Positions 35,851-48,809 of a stretch of 64,000 bases of DNA are shown here, one piece after another. Within the stretch, counting starts at the first letter, position 1; each line of letters opens with the position of its first letter. The DNA lies in NCBI RefSeq assembly GCF_029852145.1, contig NC_079977.1, positions 7,956,837 to 8,020,836 of the forward strand, written 5' to 3'. Source of the stretch: Microplitis mediator. Taxonomy: Eukaryota; Arthropoda; Insecta; Hymenoptera; Braconidae. The notes beneath the pieces were generated by a model. The model was not told the origin of the DNA. It saw only the letters and a program-made list of their open reading frames with translations, and made no database searches. The translations under genes and the position numbers were made by a program.

Positions 35851-37294
35851 TGAGTAGGGGTCAGGTCTCGACAAGCAATAATGAAGTCAATGAGACTATT
35901 GACCAGACTGTCATAATTTCAGTTATGACAAACAACTCCGAAAAACAAAATTTAACTTTTAAAATTCAAAATTACAAAAAAAAAAATTTTAATAAAAACA
36001 AATCTTTCTTTTAGTTACAATGCATTCAAACTCGAACAGTTAAATTTACATTTCCAAAAAATCTAAGTTTTTATAAAATTTGTCATTTACTGCAATAAAA
36101 TTTATTATTTTAATAATATAAATTAAATAATTACAATCAAACAAAAAATATTTCTTTTCTACTGATAAAATTTTCAACTATAAAATAACCGAAATTTTTA
36201 TTTATAGTTGAAAATCAAGAAAATAATAAAAACAAAAAAATTAAATAAGACAAAAGGCCTAATTATTGACCCTGGTCCAGTTTCTGACCTTTTCAACTTT
36301 TTCTTACTTACTTAAAAAACTATAACTTTAAAAAAAAAATCAATTTTTTCTTAACTTATTATAATTTATTCTGAGCTTAATTAATGGCAATTTAAAAAAC
36401 ATAGAAAATATTAACTGAATAAAAAAAAATATTTTAGCCATAAGCGGCTGAGCAAGCCATTTTTTAAGTAGAGTCTAAACAGTTTACGTTAGGAAGTACG
36501 ACGATTGAATCTGTGTACTAATTATCATGTAAGTAAAAAACATTAACTAAAAATAGATGGATATATCAATAATTAATTGAAATTTAATTTCATACTTTTA
36601 TAAAACATATTAAAATAAGTTTTGTTGTTGAAATCCGAGGTTCAATAACTAGACTCAATTTTAAAGGTATGGTGGAGTTGTTGACTCTACAATTATAACT
36701 TACTGCGAGCGGGTATCTGTTTCATTACATGTCTGTAAAATGTAAAAATAGCAATATTTATAATTTTCTTAAATTATTTTCTACTATTATTCATAATACA
36801 GTGATAAATTAACATTTAATATTCATTTCTTGAAATGAAAGATCGTAATTATATCTTGAAAGTATATATTCTTGGAGTGATAAAATTATTGAAAAAATAA
36901 TGTCAATTTCGAAAGTATTTAAAATGTTATGACTCTTTTAGTTGAATAATATTTTCATTATGACAAAATTAATTTTTTCATTGTTTTTTTATTCAAAAGT
37001 AAAAAAAAAAAGACAACGAGCTACGATGAAAAATAATGAGAACAGGCGCTAGCTAAAGTGGCTTTGATTAATTATATTTTAAACATTGAAAAATTATGTT
37101 TTTGCTATAATGAATATTTAATTTATTTATCTAAGTAATAGTTTTAGTTTATTAAAACTTGGTAAGTACTTCAAAACCTAATCCTGGTTTGTGTAATTTG
37201 AGGCTCAGAAACTAGGCCACTGAAAGTCAATTTTTAATTTTGTGCAATAGTTCTCTATGCGAATTAATAATAAGTTGCAAATCCACAACATATA
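35851..37294. other. Non-coding part of the duplicated segment
   Basis: AT-rich and colinear with 60144-62610 apart from insertions there. The only ORFs are short (for example 35814-36014, which overlaps peptide A1) and unsupported. Confidence 0.5.
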
Positions 37295-37969
37295 GGGGAG
37301 GGTGGGGCAGAGCGGCCCCCCTGAAATTTTGATCAAAAAAAAAATTTTTTTTTTTTGACTAATTACTATAAATCCGATATGTTTGCGCATTTTTACCCCT
37401 ACGCATGACATTTGGGGCAAAATGGACAAGCCCAAAATTTTGAAAAAGTGATTTTTTCATATTTTTATCGTCAAATTAAAAAAAAATTGTTATAATTCCA
37501 CATTTCTAGCCCTACGCATAACACCTGGGGCAAAATGGACCAGCCAAAATTTCCGAAAAAATTATTTTTTCATATTTTTCGGCCGTTTCTCTATATAAGA
37601 GGCAAATTTGGTCACTAAAAATTTATAAAAATTAAATTTTTTTTTTTAGTTGATAAATTTTTGAAATAAAGTAAAATTATAGAATTGATGTTTTTTTTTA
37701 TTAAATAACAAATAGTAATTAAGGTAATCGAGAGTGAACGATTTTTTACGCTTTAAAAAATTTTTTTCGAGTAATATAAAACCAAAAATAGTTGTCAAGA
37801 GAAAGAAATACATTCTTAATGATGAAAACAATTTAAAAAAATCGGTCTGTCAGTTGACCCTGCGGGCCAGCCCCAAAACTTCCCGCTGTTTTAGAGCTCG
37901 TTGAGCTCGATAACATTATTGTGAATACATTTTCGAGCTCTTCGAGCTCGCAAATACTTTTGTATGCCA

Positions 37970-38655
37970 TTGTTTTGTAAAAAACCATTTTTTAGCATTT
38001 CGTTCTCTCACGATATCTCGCGAATGAATTAACCGATTTTGATGGTTGATGGTGATGGTGGCAATCGACGCGTTTTATCAAGTTCTGAAGCTGATCAAAT
38101 TTTGAAATTGATTTATTTAGCCGTTTTTGAGAAATTTCAAAAAAACCAAGGAAAAAATTTTTTTTGAATTTTTTCGTCAACGGTTTCTCTTGAACGAATG
38201 AACCGATTTTGATGGTTGAGGTGGCATTCGACGCGGTTTATAGAGTTTTAGAGCTGATTAGATTTTGGAATTAATCCATCGAGCAAATTAAAAGTAATCC
38301 GAATAAAACATTTTCGAAAAAATTTTATTTTTGAAATATCTCTAAACGCACCCTACCGATTAAGTTCAAATTTTTACGGCCTCAAGACATTAACAAGCCA
38401 CGTCGAATGACACCTCAACGATCAAAATCGGTTCATCCGTTCAAGAGTTATAAATATTTACATACATACATACGTACGTACGTACGTACACACATACATA
38501 CACTCGGACATCATCGTGAAATTAGTCAGGATAGCTTCCTAGGACCTCTAAACGTCGACATCTGATGGAAATTCGATTTTCGTAAATCGGACCGAAACCA
38601 ATAACTTCCCGAATTTTCGAAAATTTACAATTTTCTTAGCGGGAAGTTAAAAAAA
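37970..38655 (+). repeat. Dispersed repeat with ACATAC/ACGTACGT microsatellite, copy 2
   Basis: Matches 8040-8700 in order: GATATCTCGCGAATGAATTA, a CATACATACGTACGTACG tract at 38460-38505, GGACATCATCGTGAAATTAG and TAGCGGGAAGTTAAAAA. Confidence 0.7.
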
Positions 38656-38838
38656 AAAAAACGAAAAAAAAAATTTTTTTTATCACTTTTTGAAGCGGGG
38701 CCGCTCTGCCCCACAAAAAAAAAAAAAATTTTTCAGAATTTTGGCAAAATGTCCATAAATTTGTTCGAAATAGGACAAAAGTAAAGTGATCTTATGGTCG
38801 AAAGCCACAAAAAATAATAATTGGCTTAGGGGGGCCGC

Positions 38839-39885
38839 CCCGACTAGAATTTCTTCCTGATTTGCCTGAAGTACCATAAGGACCTTATCAGGTAAATATA
38901 AGGTATGCCTTATTAGGGCAAACCTGAGAAGTTCCTTGTCAGGACCTCATCAGGATATCCTTATTAAAAAAAAAGTTATTTGCCATCAGGTCAACCTGAC
39001 GAGTTCCTGATCAGGACCTCATCAGGATATCCCTATTCAAAAAAAAAGTTATTTGCCATCGGGTCAACCTGACAAGTTCCTGATCAGGACCTCGTCAGGA
39101 TATCCTTATTAAAAAAAAAGTAATTCGCCATCGGGTCAACCTGACAAGTTCCTGATTAGGACCTCGTCAGGATATCCTTATTAAAAAAAAAGTTATTTGC
39201 CATCGGGTCAACCTGACGAGTTCCTGATCAGGACCTTATCTGGGTATCCTTATTTTAAAAAAAGTTAACACATCCCTTCAAATATTTCATTTACAGGTTA
39301 GAAATTAAAAAAAGTACAAAAGAATATTATATAAAAATCACGTCAATCATTGTAGCACAGATTTTTTACTTCTTCATCAGTTATTCTTTGACATCATAAT
39401 GAATATTATATTTACACTTTCAAGATCACTTGTGTATGTCAGCTCAGTGGATAGCATCGAGGACTTTGAATCTGAAGGACGCAGGTTTGAGCCCAGCAGT
39501 TATCGGGATTTTTTCATCAATAAAAAATATGTTTACTTCCTCTAATTAATGCTCTCAATACAATAGATAACATTCTCGATCGAATTAAAATTCTCTCATT
39601 TTTTTTTGCAATTTAATATTAATTTAAAAATAATTACTAATAAGGTAATCCTGATGAGGATTTGATGAGGATATCCTGGTAAGGACCTGATAAGGCAATC
39701 CTGATAAGGACGTGATGAGGATATCCTGGTAAGGTCCTGATAAGGCAATCCCGATAAGGACCTAATGGGTCTTAAGCGTTACATCCATATCAGGATCCTC
39801 GTCAGGATACCCTGATCGGGACCTTATTTGAAATAAGGTTAACCCGATAAGGACCTCGTCAGGCCCTTATGAAAAATTCTAGTCG
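38839..39885 (+). mobile_element. CCCGACTAGAATT element, copy 1
   Basis: Ends are CCCGACTAGAATT and its complement (the last bases have changed to CGTGG). The left arm is a tandem of ~71-bp units with CCTGATCAGGACCTC.TCAGGATATCC. A core with a tRNA-like region (39434-39506) follows, then a right arm of shorter related words. It is nested in the GGGGAGGG element. Confidence 0.85.
39434..39506 (+). other. tRNA-Gln-like promoter core
   Basis: AGCTCAGTGGATAGC resembles a tRNA A box and D arm, GGACTTTGAATC an anticodon arm with TTG, and GCAGGTTTGAGCCC a B box and T arm. No good acceptor stem is visible, so it is a tRNA-derived core as in SINEs, not a tRNA gene. Confidence 0.6.
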
Positions 39886-40175
39886 TGGCTCTGCCCCACC
39901 CTCCCCTACATGGGTTTAAAGTGACTTGATCAATTTATGAAGAAGAATTTATTAAATTCTTTGAGTTCACGTGAACTTATAAAATTAGTATGCGAGTCTC
40001 CGGTAGGTGGCGAAAAATAATAAATTTCTCGAACGAAGTGCAAACCATAGAGTGCATATATTGAATTTTGAAGAACCCACAGCATGGAACAAACAAACCG
40101 TCATATTGTTTCATATACCTTGCAATTAAATATTTTTTCTCCTTCGTAACTAACTCTGATAAAACTCTTGACAAA

Positions 40176-40310
40176 ATGCTGGGCTTTTGGGAGAGAATCA
40201 TATTTCTAACGATAGTAAAAGCGTTACTTATATTCATATTCTGTTGTGATAAAATTCTGGATCGACGTGATGGTCAGCAGAAAGATGACAAGAATAAAAA
40301 GCGTAAATAA
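40176..40310 (+). CDS. Tiny single-helix membrane peptide B1 (44 aa)
   Basis: MLGFWERIIFLTIVKALLIF starts the peptide; the helix covers about residues 8-24. A basic, Lys/Asp-rich tail (DRRDGQQKDDKNKKRK) would face the cytosol if the N-terminus is outside. The ATG is used; a longer frame upstream lacks an ATG. Copy 2 (62887) encodes the same peptide. It is related to peptide A in sequence and upstream region. Confidence 0.4.
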   Translation: MLGFWERIIFLTIVKALLIFIFCCDKILDRRDGQQKDDKNKKRK

Positions 40311-40614
40311 TACAAGTGAATTTTGAAAATAAATTAATGAATTTAATAAAACTAATAATTACAATGATTTTAAAAATTTGAATACTTTGATGATTTGAAT
40401 TAATAACAGTAGTAAATGAAAAAAAAAAAAAAATTTTAACAAAATTTATAATATAATAAAATATTTTTCAATAATAAGATTTTGGCAATACTTCACTTCA
40501 ATAAATAATTAAAATTTCGAGACTATAATAAATTTAGTAAAATTAATAAGCAATAATTATATGAAATTTTAGAATGATTTTATAAATTGATAAAACTTTG
40601 TCTATAATAACTTA

Positions 40615-41200
40615 CACGGAAAAAAATTAATTATATAAACTGAGAATGACAATTAATATAATGATAAAGTGATCAGTCAATGCTATCGTTCTAAATAGTA
40701 ATTTTTTCATTTATGATTGAAACGTGAATAATTACAGGATAAGTTTGAAAATTTATTGTCCATGTAAGAAAAATTACTATTTGAATTTCAAAAATTGTAA
40801 CTGCCCGGGTCGAAAAAAAAATCTTCATTATGACTTAAAATTTAAGTCAAAATCCTTCAACTCAACTAAGTTAATTTTTTTAGTCAGTGTAAAATTTCCA
40901 TAACATTTGACTTAGATTTGACTTTTTGTGGCTTAGTTAGGATCGATTTAAGACAAAATAAGTCACATTCAAGTCAGAATTGCGTCAATTTAAATACATT
41001 TTACTTAGATTTAAGTTAAAAAAAGTTTCATTTAAGTCAGAATTGATTCAATTGAGATATATTTCATTCAGATTTAAGACAAAAAAAGTTACATTAAAGT
41101 CAGAATAAAACCAAATTATACAGTTACAACGCAAATTTAAAAAATACTTATAATTAGTAACATATAATTAATGATAAGTAATAATTATTCAAGGTGTTTA
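40615..41200. repeat. MITE-like start and GACTTAAATTTAAGTC-theme repeat
   Basis: At 40614-40616 the duplicated segment is interrupted by TA|CACGGAAAAAAATTAA, a MITE-like terminus; its far end was not found. From 40808 (CCCGGG) to 41115 the sequence is made of degenerate GACTTAAATTTAAGTC words at about 80-bp spacing. Confidence 0.45.
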
Positions 41201-42300
41201 TGGTTTAGAATATTTTCGATTATTATTAAATGGTATATAACCGAGACCCCCAGTCCAGGGTGTGACCCCCTGTCCAGGAAGCCAAGATTAAATTCAGTTG
41301 ATGAAATCAACTGTTTTGTGATTAGCTCTTCTACAGGGCGGGGAATACCCAATCCTGGTCACAAGGAATAATTAAAGATATTGAGTGTGTAGGTTATGAA
41401 ATAAGAGATTTATATAGGTGATATATATGTATATAAAACTAATTGACAATTTTTATTTAACCAATATTTCCCAGACAACAGACCCCACTTTACAATAATT
41501 AAATAAAATAAAACCGCGACAATATTTCACGACACAAGTTGGTGAGAATTAAGATTGACCTTGACAATTTATAGACGCCAAAATGGCGGGCACCGCACTG
41601 ACTCGACTTTATGATTTTACTTTATTTTATTATACAATTTATAATTATAATATTAATTAATTCTCATTTTCAACACTGACAGAAACTTCAAATTTAATTT
41701 TAGCTCTCCAACTGAGAGAAATTATTTATAATAAAAGCAAATTTATATAATTGAAATGGTAAGATTATTCTTACCCGAGCAATAATTTATTTTATATAAA
41801 ACTTTATTATTTAGAAGACACCTACGTCATGAGACTCAGCCATCTTAGCTCTCTTGGCATCGAGATCGGCCCAGGACCACATCTCCAAGTTCCTTGACGG
41901 CTTTGTTAATGGAAAGAAAACCCAACTCCTTCTAATTGACTCCAGTAAACGCCAACTCCCGACAGATAAAAATTCCAGGCTTCCTTGGACTCCCGATGAC
42001 GTAAAAATGACTCAGTTACAACAGAACGTTTTGTATAGAAAAAAAATATGGATGCAGTTGTTGAAAGAAAAGCTGTGAACTGTACTGTGGTTCGCTCAGA
42101 ATTGTCCGTCCTGCCCCTCAGCGAGTCAGTTACTACCTCGTACCCCAGGCCCGCGCATGCGCCCTGTAACTTTGCCTCAGCAAATCCAGTTGGTATGAGA
42201 AAGAGTTAATTTATCCCTCGTTGTCCAGTTACCGTAGGCAGCCACCAGGTTCTAGTTATCCCTCGAGCATGACGTTGAAGAACTATTACCGAATCCCGGT
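41201..42300. other. More GC-balanced region, unassigned
   Basis: Blocks at 41235-41375 and 41820-42300 are clearly less AT-rich than their surroundings (CCCCAGTCCAGGGTGTGACC; GGCCCGCGCATGCGCCC). The 74-codon plus ORF at 41854 and the 66-codon ORF at 41171 have no recognisable domain. It could be remnants of a retroelement or a host 5' region. Confidence 0.3.
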
Positions 42301-43387
42301 TACAGGTATATTGTTTATATCAAAAAATTATAGAGAAACATTAAAAAATAATTCTTCTTATGTAGCATTTAAATACTTGAATGAAAAACGTTTTTGTCTT
42401 CTTCATCCTTTTACAAAAATTATTGATAAAATATGCGAAATCCTTTCAAAGAGCCTGTCAGACTTCTCCAACTATCACACTTGTATGAATTCATTGTAAC
42501 TGAAAATGTATATGCGATTCCTGTCGAAAATTTACTATCGGTATGTTTTTATATTAATACAGGTAATAAATTGTTTATTGCAGAATTGGTTAATCAGTAT
42601 GAAAATAAATGATATTGTAAACAAGAGTTTATACAAATTCTTCAGGAACAGAATAAAAAAAAATCATTGCAATAAAAATTTTTTAGGTAGATTTTTTTAA
42701 AAATCTAGGTATTGTATTTGTCCTCATGGTCGATTTTTCAAGGGATTTTGTCACAACCTATCATAATTAGTTGAGTAGAGTTCGAAAATACCATTCGTTG
42801 AAAAATTTATATTCCAGTAAAAAGTATTTGAAAGCTTGTCTAATAAGCTTTAATTAAAGACCTTAAACTTAATGTTTTGACCATTTCTTCCAATAATTTG
42901 ATAGCCTTAAAAATTTTGATGAAATCAAAAAATGTTGAAAATATGGTTTTCATTTCACATAACTTATGCATTTCCCATTATAATACAATTTTGTCAGTTG
43001 TATTATAGTGTGAACAAAATAACCTGTAAATTTCACTGCTATTTTATATTTTAAAAGTATTTTTTTTATTATTTATGCTGTTTCAATCGTACCTGTACGT
43101 CCTATAATTATAACTGATCTTGCCATCGTAATAGTAATTACAATTATGAGCTCATACTAATTAAAATTTCTATACTTTGTTTACGTGAAAGTTGGTTTAG
43201 TACATTACCTATATAATGTTTTGTCAAATCAACTATCTGAAGTTCTCTATCGAAAATAGTCGTTGTCTTTTTTTACTCTCACTCTTAGAAAACGAGCCTA
43301 ATTTCATATCATGACTATACACTAACATGTATCACAAGATATGTATGTATGAAACTTTTTATATAGATTAATTGGAAAATCTACCTC
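42301..43387. other. AT-rich spacer, no supported gene
   Basis: Short ORFs (42221-42499, 42506-42700) lack motifs and codon character. Confidence 0.4.
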
Positions 43388-44052
43388 CCGGGAAAAAATG
43401 ATTTTGCCTAATTATATATAATTATCTATAAGACCTTATTTATAATTAGATCTAAAAATTGGCCAAGTCTAATTATATATAATTTATATATAATTATATA
43501 TAGGTTATATATGATTATATATAATACGTTATATATAATTAGATCTGAAAATTGGCCAGGTCTAATCATATATAAGTTATATATACTCATATATAATTAG
43601 ATATGATTATGTATAATACATATATATCATATCGCATCATAACCAAATCTATTATTGAGCATGTAATTCCTATAAAAGAAAGTGATAGGAGAATGCTGAT
43701 TAATCATTCCAATGTTAAAATATTAACACAACTCATAAGAGTTGAAAATTATGTATGCAAAAAACCAAACACTTTAAAAACTGTTTGGTAACTGGGTATT
43801 ATTAACTATACATAAGTTTATTACTTTTTTAACAGACTGAAAAATATAATGTAACGCTTCATAAATATTTAAAAATTATAATTTATAGTAAAATTGTAAT
43901 CATTATTTCTGTAAATATACACCTAAAACTATAATGCATTTAACGACTATTGATTATTAAATATCAATAAAGATCAATAAAGATCATAGAGCATCTAATA
44001 TATTAAATAAGAAAAACTAAATATTAAATATATTCTATAAATAAAATATTAA

Positions 44053-44054
<2 letters not shown>

Positions 44055-44121
<67 letters not shown>
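44055..44121. repeat. (TA)n microsatellite
   Basis: About 32 TA units. It served as target for the foldback element that follows. Confidence 0.95.
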
Positions 44122-44122
<1 letters not shown>

Positions 44123-45005
44123 GGTGGCGCAAAAAAACCGACTATTTTTTTTTTTTCAATCTCGCATGAAAATTTGTTGGTTTACGATGTTTTAAGAAGC
44201 CTCTCCACAAATCAGCTCGATAAAAATTTTTTAAGAGGTCGCTCACGAATTTTGAAAATGTCAAAAATGATCGAAATTCGGATTTTTATTTAAAAAATTT
44301 TTTTTTTCTCGTGACAGCAATAGTTTATATTCGTAAAATCACGACTATGCTGAAAATTTCAGCCCAAAATTTAAATATTTAAACGGCGCTCAAGAATTTT
44401 GAATGTTTCCGAGCGCAGTCTCTTGGACGTTTTTGAGCGACCCTTAAATATTAATAATAAAGCTTCTCGATTTTTTCACCATCAATTTGCATGACAATGA
44501 ATGAAAATATAACCCGAGAAATAGAAATAATAAGTTATTTACATACTTTTTCATTTTTTAATCCAATTTGTAGGTTTTTTCGCTTATTCAAAACTTACAA
44601 AATTTTATTGTTTAAGACTGTCCTGTATATTTTTGGTTATGCAAAAGTTATATTTGAGTGAAATGACAATAATTGAGTTATAAAAACTAAATCAAACTAT
44701 TAGTTACATATTATCAGTTAATATTCGAAATTCTTGAGCGCCGTTTAAATATTTAAATTTTGGGCTGAAATTTTCAGCATAGTCATGATTTTACAAATGC
44801 AAACTATTGCTGCCACGAGAAAAAAAAAAAATTTTTAATAAAAATCCGAATTTCGATCATTTTTGATATTTTCAAAATTCGTGAGCGACCTCTTAAAAAT
44901 TTTTTATCGAGCTGATTTGTGGAGAGGCTTCTTAAAATATCGTAAACCAACAAATTTTCATGCGAGATGGACAAAAAAAAAATAGTCGGTTTTTTTGCGC
45001 CACCC
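44122..45005. mobile_element. Foldback element, TIR GGGTGGCGCAAAAAAACC, TA target
   Basis: Arms of about 280 bp (44122-44400 and 44727-45005) are near-perfect complements around a spacer of about 330 bp, with TA at 44120-44121 and 45006-45007. It is related by its GGGTG end to 33282-34292. Confidence 0.9.
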
Positions 45006-45149
45006 TAATATATATAAATAATTAATTTATATTTGATTATATATAGATCTAAAGATCTAAAATATAATAAAAATTACTATATATGCGTATATACTATTAT
45101 ATATACTATTATATATATTCCATATACAATCATAATAATTATTTATTTG

Positions 45150-45720
45150 ATGTAAAAAAATTTTTATTTTCCGAATCGTTAAAAAAAATTTTCTTGTATC
45201 AAGAATATTTTTCTTAGTTCAAGTTAACTGTGTTTTCTGTGTAGAGAAACTAAAATTTAAAAGACGCGTGAAGGTTCTTATAATGTACAAATAAAGAACT
45301 TGATGAGCTAAAAAAAGACTTTTATGTCAAAATACCCATACGACATAAACACTGCAGTGTTTAGACATGTTTCAATTGAAGAATGTAATTTTTAATCATA
45401 AAATAATCCTAGTTATTAATATTGATCCTAAATGTATTTCAAAATTATCTGATGTTCTTGCGAATCATTACTACATAGAAAAAACAGTTAACTCGAATCA
45501 AGAAAATAATTCCTGATTCAAGAAATTTTGTTTTAACGATTCGGAAAAGTAAAATTTTCTTGCACCAAGTAAATAATTATCTTGAAGTTTTAATCTTGAA
45601 TCAAAATTTTTTTTCCTCAAGTAAACATATTTTTATGTTTAAATTGAAAAATTTTTACTAGTTTCAAGAGTTTTTATTTGTTAATGAAAGAAATTTTTTT
45701 GAAAAAAATTTTTTTGTGAA
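45150..45720. repeat. Inverted pair of TTCTTGATTCAAGAA-theme repeats
   Basis: 45150-45242 (ending ACTGTGTTTTCTGTG|TA) is the reverse complement of 45476-45570 (TA|CATAGAAAAAACAG...). Both contain TTAACGATTCGGAAAA and repeated CTTGATTCAAG words. Confidence 0.6.
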
Positions 45721-45889
45721 AGTAAAAATGAACTAGTTCATTTTTATAGCTGTACTTTTTTATTGAAAAATTGAAAGCAGAACATAGTAAAGAGATGAGC
45801 CATTTAAGAATGCAAGTAGTAGTAAAACATATTGTATCTGTTATAGAATCTGAAGATTGTTTGTTAATAAAACTGAAAGATATGAAAAG

Positions 45890-46340
45890 TATTTTTCAGC
45901 CTGTAAGAGTGAGACGGCATAATCACTGTATAAATGCAGCATAACCACCATATTTATACCGCATAAATACCGTTTAAATACGGTGCGAACATTATATGAA
46001 TACCGTGTAACCACTGTTTAAATGAGGTATAGTAACCGTATAAATACGGTATAACCGACGTTTAAGTACAGCATAAAAACCATATAAATGCAGTATAATC
46101 ATTGTACAAATACGGTATAGCGAGAGCGTAAATACGGTATAAACACAGTATAAATACGGTACAGTCCCTATATAAATTTGGTATCAACACAATATATTTA
46201 CGGTATTAATACGGTAATAAAATTTCACAAACACACCGCATTTATACCTAGGGTATACCGTAATAATACTTATACCCAAAAATACTCGGAAAATACCGTA
46301 GAAATACCGTTATGGCAATTCCGCGAGGGTATATAATTAG
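45890..46340. repeat. GGTATAAATACC/ACGGTAT-theme repeat
   Basis: About 20 degenerate copies of a GTATAAATACGGTAT word at irregular 20-30-bp spacing, with no coding sense. Confidence 0.65.
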
Positions 46341-46478
46341 GCAAAATCATTTTTTTCCCGGTATAATTAGGTCTAATTATATATAAGGCTATATATACTT
46401 ATATATAGGTCTATATATAACCATATATATTCTATATATAATCATATATAACTAGGCAAAATCATTTTTTCCCGGGCT

Positions 46479-46980
46479 TCCATTTCGGCAGCCGAATGGC
46501 CTTTTTTAAACTTTTTTTGACTTTTTTTAACTTTTTTTAACTTTTTTGCCCGAGATTAGACTTTTTTTTGACTTAAATTGTTTAGTATCCTTTAATTTAA
46601 CTTTTTTGGCTTAAATTATTTCATTGCCTTAAATTTGACTTATTTTATCTTAAAAAAACAACTGGTTATCCAACCATCAACTTTATCGGAAAATTTTATA
46701 GGACATTTTTTGTAGAACATTTAATTTCCTATAACTTATCTCAATGAAAATTTTCGATATTTTTCACAAGTCGAAAGTTATTTGCAATTCACTTAAAATT
46801 TAATATAATTAATTTTAAGCAGCAAAATTCAGATTATTTGAGAAAATTTTCAGTGAATTGCAAATAACTTACGACTTGTGAGAAATATCGAAAATTTTCG
46901 TTAAGATAAGTTATAGACAATAAAATGCTCTACAAAAAATGTCCTATAAAATTTTCCGATAAAGTTAATGGTTGTGGCAA
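46479..46980. repeat. Inverted repeat, arms of about 130 bp
   Basis: 46671-46800 and 46845-46975 are complements (TTTATCGGAAAATTTTATAG at the outer ends). 46490-46650 is a CTTTTTTTGACTTAAATT-rich stretch related to 40808-41115. Confidence 0.7.
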
Positions 46981-47363
46981 AAAATTTAAAAAATGTAAAA
47001 ATTTTTGGTCAATCTAACTTCGAATAACTTTTGAAGAAATAAAAATATCGAACAATTATAAGAGACCTTTTTGTAGAGCGTCAAATTTCCCATGAGATGA
47101 TGTCTTGAACATTTGAAAGTATTGGTCCCACCGTGAGCTACAAAATTCCAAAGCTTAAAAAATAAATTTACGAATGTTATTTAAACGGGAAATAGAAAAT
47201 TGCGATGCGGCAGCTGTCTTACTAATAGTAAGAGCTCAAATTTTCATTCAATATTGGTTTTACCACGATTTTCAAAAACCGGGTTTTCAGCATATTTCGA
47301 TATTTGAAGGTGCTAGGATGCTATTCTGATATTTTCAGAGCGATATCTGCATGTGTGTGTGTC

Positions 47364-47394
<31 letters not shown>

Positions 47395-47875
47395 GTGTAT
47401 ATGTGTGTGTGTATACGTGTGTGTGTAAACCTCTCATATCTTTTTGATGAATGAACCGATTTAGATGGTTCTTGCGGCATTCGAAAGATATTTTCTAAAC
47501 TTAGATTTTCAAAAAAATTTTAGAACATTGAGTCAATTGAACTCTGAGATATTTAAGAAATACGAAAAAAAAAAATTTTTTTTTTTTCGTTTTTTTTGGA
47601 TATTGTAAAAACTGTTGGATCGATCAATTCCAAAATCTAATCAGCTCTAGAACTCGATAAAAGCTTTCGATTGCCACCAAGACCGTCTCAATCAGATAAT
47701 CCGTTCAAAAGATATCGTCGACGAAAGAAACAGTAGAAACGGTTTTTTGCAAATATCGTCGAAACGACTAAACCAATCATTCCCAAAATTTAATCAGCTC
47801 TAGATCTCAATAAAACGCACCGATTGCCACCTTAACTGTCTTAATCGGATAGTCCGTTTGAGAGATATCGTCGCG
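46981..47875. repeat. Dispersed repeats including (GT)n
   Basis: A GT/TATG microsatellite at 47351-47425 is followed by a diverged copy of the 8040 family (GATATCGTCGACGAAAG, CGATTGCCACC words). No gene. Confidence 0.6.
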
Positions 47876-48089
47876 AAGTCGTAACTCATACAGGTGGGGT
47901 AGTACGGACCGCTAAACTGAAGGTTTTCATAGGATTCTTGATTTTTCTCTCAACAACAAGACCTACAGAATAAATAAGAATGATAATTTCATAGGAAATT
48001 CAATTCTCTACAAAAAAGGTCTTTGGTACCGAATTGCTCAGATTGATATTTTCTGAGATATTAGTCAAATAGAAAATCAATATTTTCTA

Positions 48090-48778
48090 CACTGAGAAAA
48101 AATTTATCTTCGGACAATCAAATTGGTTTTGTTAAATTCTGTTAAACTAAAATTTATTTGGGACAACTAAATTTTATTACGTCAATATAATCTATTTTGT
48201 CATTTTTAACAAATGATTTAATAGACTCTATTTGGTTGACATTAATATTTCTCTCTCTAAGATAATAAAATCATTTGGTACAGTTAAAAAAATATTTATT
48301 TAATGGACAACTAAACTATTTTATAGTGCCAACAAATCCAAATATTAAAGCAAAATATTATTATATTAACTCTAACAAATATTACTTAGACACAAAAAAA
48401 TGTACTCATTTAGAATAAATATATATAATTGTTCGAGGTTAATAAATATATATTTGAACCTAATGATTATTGATTTAAAAGTTATGGTGTTAGGCAGCAG
48501 TAGCGGGAGTAGTTCAGTGCTCGCCACTAGATCGCGCCCACCATTTGTGGTGTCTCTGGTAAGATACTTATTTCAGAGTTTGTATATTCGCCAGCTTGAA
48601 GCATATACGGAAGTTACACACTACATATCTAAAATAACTATAATAGAAAAATATAAAGTGAATACAAAAACAATTGGTAGAGTTCCACAGGAATAGGAAC
48701 AATTTATATAAAGTTACAAATTATAAAACATATGTAAACCATTTGTAAGGATTTATTAATAAAGATATTTTAAAACTG

Positions 48779-48809
<31 letters not shown>

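Larger units (their letters stand above)
37295..39906. mobile_element. TA-target element with GGGGAGGGTGGGGCAGAGC ends, carrying nested insertions
   Basis: Ends are GGGGAGGGTGGGGCAGAGC and its complement, with TA at 37293-37294 and 39907-39908. Copy 2 of the duplication has the unoccupied site at about 62618. Inside lie a dispersed repeat (37970-38655) and a CCCGACTAG element (38839-39885). The rest is A/T-run sequence with GGGGCAAAATGGAC words and no gene. Confidence 0.85.
34295..40614. repeat. Segmental duplication, copy 1
   Basis: Colinear with 56811-63334 in the same orientation, at high identity by eye. This copy carries a 2.6-kb insertion (37295-39906). It lacks the insertions found in copy 2 at 57735, about 61065 and about 62228. 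Shared content is exon 1 of the four-helix gene and two tiny membrane peptide ORFs. Confidence 0.9.
43388..46478. mobile_element. CCCGGGAAAAAATGATTTTGCC element, composite
   Basis: The left end CCCGGGAAAAAATGATTTTG and the right end (its complement, ending 46478) face each other. Adjacent arms are made of TATATAATTATATATA-like words. A second internal copy of the end lies at 46345-46365. Other elements have inserted inside (44122-45005 and the 45.2-46.3 kb repeats). No clear target duplication is seen. Confidence 0.55.

Noticed and set aside
39434..39506. A true tRNA-Gln gene
   Set aside because: A- and B-box-like blocks are present, but no convincing acceptor stem; the copies all sit inside mobile elements.
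43603..43791. 62-codon plus ORF
   Set aside because: Partly made of TATATA repeat words, with no motif or context support.
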